A DNA stretch of 7,049 nucleotides. Source: Phaeodactylibacter sp964397205. Its GTDB lineage: Bacteria > Bacteroidota > Bacteroidia > Chitinophagales > Saprospiraceae. The stretch covers positions 1 to 7,049 of the forward strand of contig CAYNIT010000244.1 of NCBI GenBank assembly GCA_964397205.1, written 5' to 3'. Below are positions 1-4,713 of the stretch, in pieces. The notes under the pieces are model-generated. The model had not been told where the DNA came from and made no database searches. It saw nothing but the letters and a program-made list of their open reading frames with translations. The stretch's first letter is position 1. Each line of letters opens with the position of its first letter. The position numbers and the translations under genes are program-made.

Positions 1-371
1 CCAAAAAATTCTTGGAGCAGCTGGAAAACACTGAATTCACTACCAAACCGAATGTTATGAGCACTTTAGAACAGTTATTAGAGATGGGCCGCGAGGAAGG
101 CCTGGACAAAGGCGTGTACAAAAACCGCATTTTCAACCTGCTCAAAACCGCTGTTCATTTTCCAGACTGGTCTGCTGCAAAATTAGCCGACTTCGCCGAG
201 CTGCCTCGGGAAACCGTGCAGGAATTGCTCGATACCGCTTCAGAAGGCAACAAAGACAAGCTGCTCGAACACGTGCAGGAAGCGCTGCTGGCCGACATCC
301 CGCTCAGCCCGGACGAGGCGGAGAAGCTGCAGGGCCTAGCAGAGCAGTTCGTAGCAGGCCCCAACCAGTGA
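1..371 (+). CDS. C-terminal part of a probable Rpn-family (PD-(D/E)XK) nuclease/transposase-like protein, 5' end outside window
   Basis: The frame is open to the left edge (first whole codon at 3, reading KKF before a TTG at 12), so the TTG is probably not the start and the gene is cut by the window. About 122 codons remain, ending in TGA at 369-371. What is visible is a helical, charged tail: a GREEGLDKG stretch near codons 30-38, then NRIFNLLK, then an AAKLADFAELPRETVQELL segment. Many Rpn/PDDEXK_2-type proteins end this way, with an EGxxEG-type helix followed by a short helix-turn-helix-like 'IAxLTGLxxEEV' pattern. The catalytic nuclease domain would lie upstream and cannot be checked here. 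Family members have been linked to DNA cleavage and recombination, but this copy's activity is unknown. The C-terminal 45 residues are acidic and specific to this protein as far as I can tell. The assignment rests on pattern resemblance only. Confidence 0.5.
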   Translation, partial: KKFLEQLENTEFTTKPNVMSTLEQLLEMGREEGLDKGVYKNRIFNLLKTAVHFPDWSAAKLADFAELPRETVQELLDTASEGNKDKLLEHVQEALLADIPLSPDEAEKLQGLAEQFVAGPNQ

Positions 372-382
372 ATTTCTGCTGT

Positions 383-416
383 TGTAGCTGCCATTTCAGA
401 AGGCTGCTATACTTTT
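383..416 (+). terminator. Probable intrinsic terminator downstream of the Rpn-like gene
   Basis: The arm TAGCTGCC (385-392) pairs with GGCTGCTA (402-409) around a 9-nt loop. There is one internal T-T mismatch, and the stem can extend outward by a G-U and a T-A pair (383-384 with 410-411). A short T-run (413-416) follows directly, as expected for factor-independent termination. It lies 11 bases after the TGA at 371. The T-run ends only 3 bases before the GH32 start codon at 420, so the structure could also act as a leader hairpin for that gene if transcription enters from upstream. Confidence 0.45.
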
Positions 417-419
417 AAA

Positions 420-2030
420 ATGCGGTTGATACAATACCTTTGGATTCTCCTTTCAGTAATCCTACTTATGAGCAGTTGCGAAGATTCGGCAAAGCCCGCA
501 AATGGCAAGCCCAAAGCCTATCAGGAACCTCACCGCCCCCAATTCCACTTCTCCCCGGACAGCATGTGGATGAATGACCCCAACGGCATGGTCTACTACG
601 AGGGGGAATACCACCTTTTTTACCAGCATTATCCGGATAGCACCGTGTGGGGCCCTATGCATTGGGGGCATGCCGTAAGCGAGGACCTGGTAAACTGGGA
701 ACACCTGCCTATCGCGCTTTACCCCGATAGCTTAGGCTATATTTTCTCGGGCAGCGCAGTGGTGGATTGGAACAATACCAGTAGTTTGGGTGAAGACGGT
801 AAGCCACCTTTGATAGCCATTTTCACCCATCACGATCCAGAAGGGGAAAAAGCCGGCAAAGACGACTTCCAATACCAAAGCATCGCTTACAGCCTAGACA
901 GGGGGCGAACCTGGGAAAAGTACGGCGGCAACCCGGTATTGCCCAATCCCGGCACCAAAGACTTCCGCGACCCTAAGGTCTTCTGGCATGAAGACAGCGA
1001 ACGCTGGGTGATGATCTTCGCTGCGGGTGATCATGTGCAATTATACAATTCCCCTAATCTGATCGACTGGTCTTATCTCAGCGATTTTGGCCAGGGCATA
1101 GGAGGGCACGGTGGCATTTGGGAATGCCCAGATCTCTTTCCGCTGCAAGTAGATGGCGATGGCGAAAAGATGTGGGTACTGCTGCTGAGTATCAATCCCG
1201 GTGGCCCGAATGGCGGCTCCGCTACGCAGTATTTCTTAGGCGATTTTGATGGCAAAACGTTTACGATGGACCCGGCTTTCGCCGAAAGGGTAGCAGCCGA
1301 TACGCTGACCGGCAATCCGTACTGGGTAGATTACGGCCGGGACAATTACGCTGGTGTCACTTGGTCGGACATCCCCAAATCAGACGGCCGCCGCATCTTC
1401 ATGGGGTGGATGAGCAACTGGGATTATGCAAATGTGGTGCCCACAGAGCGCTGGCGTTCGGCCATGACCGTAGCCCGAAAGTTGGACTTGCGCAGTACGC
1501 CCAGTGGGCCGCGGCTCTGCTCTCAGCCCGTACAGGAGCTTGAGCGATTGCAGCAGCAGAAACGGATACTGCCCGCACAATCCATCCGGAGTACACTACG
1601 GCTGTCCGACTACCTGGCCTTTGAAACTTCTCTGCTGCGCATTCAGTTGGAACTGAGCTGGAATAGCGGGGAGCAGCCGGAGGAGATTGCCTTGGTGCTG
1701 TCTAATAAAGAGGGAGCAGCCTACCGCCTGGGCCTATCGGAAGACACCTTCTTCTCCGACCGTACCGCGGCGGGCCAAGTAGCTTTTGAAGAAAGCTTCC
1801 CCGGCCGGGCAACGGCAGGACGCTGGCGTTCGGAGCAAGGAATGCAGATGGATGTCTGGATCGATCGGGCTTCCGCAGAGTTCTTTGCCGATGAAGGTGA
1901 AGTGGTGATGACAGAGATCTTTTTTCCAAAGCCAGATTTTACGGAAGTGCAGCTACAGGTAAAGGGGGGCAGCCTACAGCTGGAAAAAGGCATGATTGCC
2001 GAGCTTAAGTCCATCTGGCAAAATTTATAA
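420..2030 (+). CDS. Glycoside hydrolase family 32 lipoprotein (exo-levanase/inulinase-type fructan hydrolase)
   Basis: The 536-residue product should cleave beta-fructofuranosyl linkages of levan, inulin or sucrose-type substrates with retention of configuration. All three GH32 catalytic motifs are present: WMNDPNG with nucleophile Asp53, FRDP with transition-state stabiliser Asp184, and ECPD with acid/base Glu235. The conserved GWMSNWDY and PTERWRSAMT segments (residues 329-350) close the five-bladed propeller (about 40-355). The remainder (about 370-536) is the family's C-terminal beta-sandwich, with the DVWIDRASAEFF signature at 478-489. The N-terminus is a lipoprotein signal: a hydrophobic stretch, then LMSSC with Cys20. 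The next residues, Glu-Asp, are acidic, which in Bacteroidota can mark export to the cell surface. ATG 420 is required to include this signal. Length and motifs are normal for the family. No SusC/D pair or fructokinase is visible beside it. Levanase versus inulinase preference cannot be told from sequence alone. Confidence 0.93.
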   Translation: MRLIQYLWILLSVILLMSSCEDSAKPANGKPKAYQEPHRPQFHFSPDSMWMNDPNGMVYYEGEYHLFYQHYPDSTVWGPMHWGHAVSEDLVNWEHLPIALYPDSLGYIFSGSAVVDWNNTSSLGEDGKPPLIAIFTHHDPEGEKAGKDDFQYQSIAYSLDRGRTWEKYGGNPVLPNPGTKDFRDPKVFWHEDSERWVMIFAAGDHVQLYNSPNLIDWSYLSDFGQGIGGHGGIWECPDLFPLQVDGDGEKMWVLLLSINPGGPNGGSATQYFLGDFDGKTFTMDPAFAERVAADTLTGNPYWVDYGRDNYAGVTWSDIPKSDGRRIFMGWMSNWDYANVVPTERWRSAMTVARKLDLRSTPSGPRLCSQPVQELERLQQQKRILPAQSIRSTLRLSDYLAFETSLLRIQLELSWNSGEQPEEIALVLSNKEGAAYRLGLSEDTFFSDRTAAGQVAFEESFPGRATAGRWRSEQGMQMDVWIDRASAEFFADEGEVVMTEIFFPKPDFTEVQLQVKGGSLQLEKGMIAELKSIWQNL

Positions 2031-2072
2031 AATGTTAAAGCGGTCGTTCTCCTCCCGAAAAGTGGAGCATTG

Positions 2073-2089
2073 TTGCTAAATTTAAGCAA
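2073..2089. promoter_or_regulatory. Imperfect palindrome ahead of the metalloprotease gene (possible operator or promoter element)
   Basis: TTGCTAAATTTAAGCAA has perfect 5-bp outer arms (TTGCT/AGCAA) around an AT core that itself contains the palindrome AAATTT. The TAAATTTA at 2077-2084 matches seven of eight positions of the Bacteroidota -7 element TAnnTTTG. I see no convincing TTTG -33 box at the right spacing upstream. It lies 14 bases before the ATG at 2104, in the 73-bp gap after the GH32 gene. It could be an operator, a weak promoter or chance. Confidence 0.25.
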
Positions 2090-2103
2090 TCAAATTCCCA
2101 AGA

Positions 2104-3414
2104 ATGAAAAGATTAATACTCCTCCTTGCTCTGCTCTCATTTGCCCAATGGGGCTATTCCCAATGGATGCCTTGCCTATACGATGTAGCAGTCCAGCAGA
2201 TGGACAAGCAATATCCGGGCTATCGAGCCCAAAGCCTGGCAGCTATCAAAGCAGCTGTTGAGCGCTACCGGCAGCAGCGGAATCCCACCGACGAAATTTT
2301 CACCATCCCGGTCGTTGTGCATGTGGTCTGGAAAGAAGAGGCCGAAAACATTAGCGATGAGCGCATCGAAACGCAAATGCGGGTACTCAACGAGGCTTAC
2401 CGGCGGCAAAATGCCGATACCGTCAACACCCGCCCGGTATTTCAACCAGTAGTCGGGGATGCCGGCATCGAATTCGTCCTCTCCGATATTATCCGAGTAC
2501 AAACGGACACCACTTTCCAACCAGAAATATCCTTGCTTGGAGGTTCCACTTTGCCCGATCATGTCAAAATCAGCGCGGCAGGCGGCAGCGATGCTGTAGA
2601 CCACAAGAACTTCCTCAACATCTGGGTGTGCGCTATACAGCCCATTGAGCTGCTGGGTACAGAAAACCCTATGCTAGGCTATGCTTACCCTCCGGCAGGC
2701 TTGGACAATTGGCCGGCAGGCACCGACCCTCCGTCTCCAGAACTGGCAGGGGTCGTCGTGGATTACCGTACGGTAGGAGAAAATCTGAGCTACGAGATTC
2801 CACAAATTGGCGAAATCCCCATTTTGGGCCGGACTACCGTGCACGAAGTTGGCCATTACCTCGGCCTGCGGCACACCTCCGGCGACGGCGCGCTGTCTAC
2901 ACTCGGCGTGCCGGACTGTGAGGCCGACGACGGTGTAGCGGATACGCCCAATCAGGGGCTGCAAAGCCAGTTCAATTGCGACCCTATGCAGAATACCTGC
3001 GAAGATGCCAGCAATGACTTGCCGGATATGATCGAGAACTACATGGACTACTCGCTGGAAAGTTGCCAGAATTCCTTTACGAAAGGACAAATTGAGATCA
3101 TGCGGGCGGTATTGATGGATCAGCGCGCCGAGTTGCCGCTGAATACCACCAATACTACTGCTGCCGAAAATTTGGAAACTGCCCTTTTGTACCCCAACCC
3201 CTCTAAAGGCATCTTTACTGTCGAGTTCTCCGCCAGTGCTCAACAGAACTATACTTTCTCAGTGCTGGATGCCTATGGGCGCTTGGTGCAGCCTCCGCTC
3301 CCAGGTCAACCGCAAGTTGAAATTGATTTGTCTGACCAGCCCGTCGGCATGTATTATTTGCAGTTGAGAATGGAAGACAGCAGGGTGCACAGCAAAAAGC
3401 TTATACGGCAATAG
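2104..3414 (+). CDS. Secreted M43 (pappalysin/ulilysin-type) zinc metalloprotease with T9SS type A sorting domain
   Basis: The 436-residue product is a predicted secreted metzincin protease. A signal peptide (KR then a leucine-rich stretch, likely cleaved after Ser19) is followed by a pro-region with the family-typical TIPVVVHVVW and RIETQMRVLNEAYRRQNAD segments. The zinc site is HEVGHYLGLRH: ligands His247, His251 and His257, catalytic Glu248. The downstream ENYMDYS at 311-317 supplies the Met-turn (Met314). Cysteines 272, 292, 299 and 321 fall where M43 proteins carry disulfides. From about residue 360 comes a type A C-terminal sorting domain (LYPNPSKG at 362-369, a GxYxLQ-like strand GMYYLQL, and a basic KKLIRQ end). 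This sends the protein through the type IX system to the surface or medium. The domain also places the organism in Bacteroidota. It is co-directional with the GH32 gene after a 73-bp gap. The natural substrate is unknown. Confidence 0.93.
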   Translation: MKRLILLLALLSFAQWGYSQWMPCLYDVAVQQMDKQYPGYRAQSLAAIKAAVERYRQQRNPTDEIFTIPVVVHVVWKEEAENISDERIETQMRVLNEAYRRQNADTVNTRPVFQPVVGDAGIEFVLSDIIRVQTDTTFQPEISLLGGSTLPDHVKISAAGGSDAVDHKNFLNIWVCAIQPIELLGTENPMLGYAYPPAGLDNWPAGTDPPSPELAGVVVDYRTVGENLSYEIPQIGEIPILGRTTVHEVGHYLGLRHTSGDGALSTLGVPDCEADDGVADTPNQGLQSQFNCDPMQNTCEDASNDLPDMIENYMDYSLESCQNSFTKGQIEIMRAVLMDQRAELPLNTTNTTAAENLETALLYPNPSKGIFTVEFSASAQQNYTFSVLDAYGRLVQPPLPGQPQVEIDLSDQPVGMYYLQLRMEDSRVHSKKLIRQ

Positions 3415-3456
3415 TTTGTCTTTGAAATCCGCTGGCTAGTAATTGGCAAAATCACC

Positions 3457-4347
3457 ATGAGAAACATCAAGGTATTCGTCTCCTACGCTCGCGACAACCG
3501 GCTGGAGGTTGAAGCACTCGTCCCTTATCTAAAGAACATCAATCAGCAGCAGATTGACGTAGTTTGGGACAATGACTTAGTACCCGGCATTTCTTGGAAT
3601 TCAAAATTGGAGCAGATGGTAAAAAGCAGCGATATCTTTATCGCAATAGCCAGCAATGCCTTCTTCCAATCTGAGATGTGCGATAAGGAGCTGAACTGTT
3701 TCATGAAGCGACACGACCCTAAAGTTGTGCCCGTCTTTCTTGAAGACTGTGGGCACATTGGGCCTAACAAACTTGATATTTATCAAGGGTTGCCTTTGAG
3801 TGAAGAGAGCGGAAGAATTTTCCCTATTGCCCGGTGGGACGACGAAAGACAGGCATACGGTGCAATAGCCAGAGGGCTTAAACAAACCATCGACCTGCTG
3901 GAGGGACATACTAAAACGCTAGGTATTGAAAAAAGCATTGAAGATGCCAGGGAGGAGGAACGCAGCGAGGAAGGTCAGGGAACCATCAAAAAAAAGCTGC
4001 TTAGGTACCTCAAAGCCTTCGGTATTTCCTATAACGATTTACGAATACTGGAGCGCGATGGCAGGACTTTTTCCCGGTACTACCCCCGGCAAAACATCGT
4101 TTTTGAACCTTTGTCTCTTCGTTCTGGTTTGAACATAGCGCTGTTGCGTCTGGAATTGTACGCAAGGCGCTGGGAAGACGCAGACTTTTATACTTTTCTT
4201 TTTCCTTATCACTTTGCCCATGAACATCGAGCTGCTCATCAGGATCTGGTCGATTACCAGCTCCGTCAAATGAGGGCGACAGCTCGGAAGTTCCACAGCA
4301 AGTGTAGACTGCACATTGTCGACCCTGGTTTGATTAATGAGGTGTAA
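3457..4347 (+). CDS. TIR-domain protein, probable NAD-consuming effector, with an unrecognised C-terminal region
   Basis: The 296-residue cytosolic protein has no signal peptide or membrane segment. Residues 3-150 form a TIR domain: strand A KVFVSYARDN, a WDNDLVPG BB-loop region (37-44), strand SDIFIAIAS (58-66), then SEMCDKEL (72-79). The last matches the S-x-x-C-x-x-E pattern of NADase TIR domains, making Glu78 the likely catalytic residue. The domain ends with a typical PIARW...AIARGLKQTIDLL segment. A charged linker (about 158-180, rich in Glu, Arg and Lys) leads to a C-terminal region (about 180-296) rich in aromatics and arginine that I do not recognise. In bacterial TIR proteins the partner region usually senses or oligomerises, so it may be the regulatory part. 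The gene starts 42 bases after the protease gene and could be read from it, though its lower GC by eye suggests a separate history. A defence role is inferred from the family, not shown here. Confidence 0.85.
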   Translation: MRNIKVFVSYARDNRLEVEALVPYLKNINQQQIDVVWDNDLVPGISWNSKLEQMVKSSDIFIAIASNAFFQSEMCDKELNCFMKRHDPKVVPVFLEDCGHIGPNKLDIYQGLPLSEESGRIFPIARWDDERQAYGAIARGLKQTIDLLEGHTKTLGIEKSIEDAREEERSEEGQGTIKKKLLRYLKAFGISYNDLRILERDGRTFSRYYPRQNIVFEPLSLRSGLNIALLRLELYARRWEDADFYTFLFPYHFAHEHRAAHQDLVDYQLRQMRATARKFHSKCRLHIVDPGLINEV

Positions 4348-4375
4348 GAACAGTCGGCAGCCCGCAAAGGGTAAA

Positions 4376-4413
4376 ATTTGTTAAACAAATGTCAAAAAAC
4401 TTATTTATCTTTA
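4376..4413 (+). promoter_or_regulatory. AT-rich putative promoter with a perfect 15-bp palindrome (possible operator)
   Basis: ATTTGTTAAACAAAT (4376-4390) is a perfect inverted repeat with 7-bp arms around one central A. The left arm contains a TTTG that could serve as a -33 box. TATCTTTA at 4406-4413 matches seven of eight positions of the Bacteroidota -7 element TAnnTTTG. The 25-base spacer is longer than usual, so this is weak as a promoter. A palindrome overlapping a promoter ahead of a small gene is the arrangement expected of an operator. Transcription from here would start near 4420, which favours the 4494 start for the next ORF. Confidence 0.3.
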
Positions 4414-4416
4414 CCT

Positions 4417-4428
4417 CTTTAAATAAAG
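4417..4428. repeat. Short AT-rich inverted repeat
   Basis: CTTTAAATAAAG has perfect 5-bp arms (CTTTA/TAAAG) around AA. It lies 26 bases right of the larger palindrome in the same AT-rich gap. It may be a second binding site or simply a product of low-complexity AT sequence. Confidence 0.2.
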
Positions 4429-4464
4429 CTGCAATAGCAACGTTTCCTAAACCCTTAATCCTCT

Positions 4465-4484
4465 GTCTTTCAAGAGGAAAAGAC
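4465..4484 (+). promoter_or_regulatory. Leader hairpin just upstream of the small ORF start
   Basis: GTCTTT (4465-4470) pairs perfectly with AAAGAC (4479-4484). The 8-base loop contains AGAGGA, which resembles a Shine-Dalgarno sequence but sits about 15 bases from ATG 4494, farther than ideal. The hairpin could influence translation of the small ORF. Bacteroidota often do not depend on Shine-Dalgarno pairing, so the effect is uncertain. Confidence 0.2.
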
Positions 4485-4493
4485 TATTGGCAT

Positions 4494-4700
4494 ATGGCGG
4501 ATAACCAAAAAGAAAAAGATAATACTATGGATTTTAGCGGGAGTCCCCGCAGAAGAAGCCTAAGCAGAGGCATCAAAATGTTACGGGAACAGTACAGTAG
4601 AGAATTCAGGGTACCCGTGTACGAGGGTATGTGGGAGAAGCGTGGTATGTTTAGCAAAACTATACAGGAGATAGCTATGAAAGAGGACGAAAAGAAGTAA
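4494..4700 (+). CDS. Small charged hypothetical protein (68 aa, alternative ATG at 4389)
   Basis: I do not recognise this product. From ATG 4494 it reads MADNQKEKDN, then an arginine- and serine-rich patch (SPRRRSLSRG), then a helical stretch and a KEDEKK end. It is highly charged with no signal or membrane segment. The frame could start further upstream at ATG 4389. The extra 35 residues look unlike the rest and are encoded by DNA holding the palindrome and promoter-like elements, so 4494 is preferred; ATG 4527 is also possible. A hairpin and a GAGGA stretch lie shortly before 4494. Only 42-146 bases separate it from the TIR gene depending on start, and 13 bases separate its stop from the converging large gene. 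It might be a small partner or regulator of the TIR protein, or not a gene at all; nothing beyond an open frame and position supports it. Confidence 0.4.
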   Translation: MADNQKEKDNTMDFSGSPRRRSLSRGIKMLREQYSREFRVPVYEGMWEKRGMFSKTIQEIAMKEDEKK

Positions 4701-4713
4701 AAATAATTGTACC

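Noticed and set aside
1449..1833. 13-base direct repeat CGCTGGCGTTCGG at 1449-1461 and 1821-1833
   Set aside because: Both copies encode Arg-Trp-Arg-Ser in frame within GH32; shared codon choice explains it better than a mobile or regulatory repeat.
1721..2089. 122-codon minus-strand open frame across the GH32 3' end
   Set aside because: It lies antisense to a gene with intact catalytic and C-terminal domain motifs, and its translation is serine/arginine/proline-rich low-complexity sequence typical of a shadow frame.
2674..3243. 189-codon minus-strand open frame inside the M43 gene
   Set aside because: It is antisense to the zinc-binding and Met-turn motifs, with no recognisable domain; it results from GC-rich codon structure on the other strand.
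3415..3446. TTTG (3415-3418) with TAATTGG (3440-3446) as a promoter for the TIR gene
   Set aside because: The -7-like element matches too few consensus positions to support a call.
4361..4371. CCC-GCAAA-GGG hairpin after the TIR stop codon as a terminator
   Set aside because: The stem is only three pairs and is followed by an A-rich rather than a T-rich stretch.
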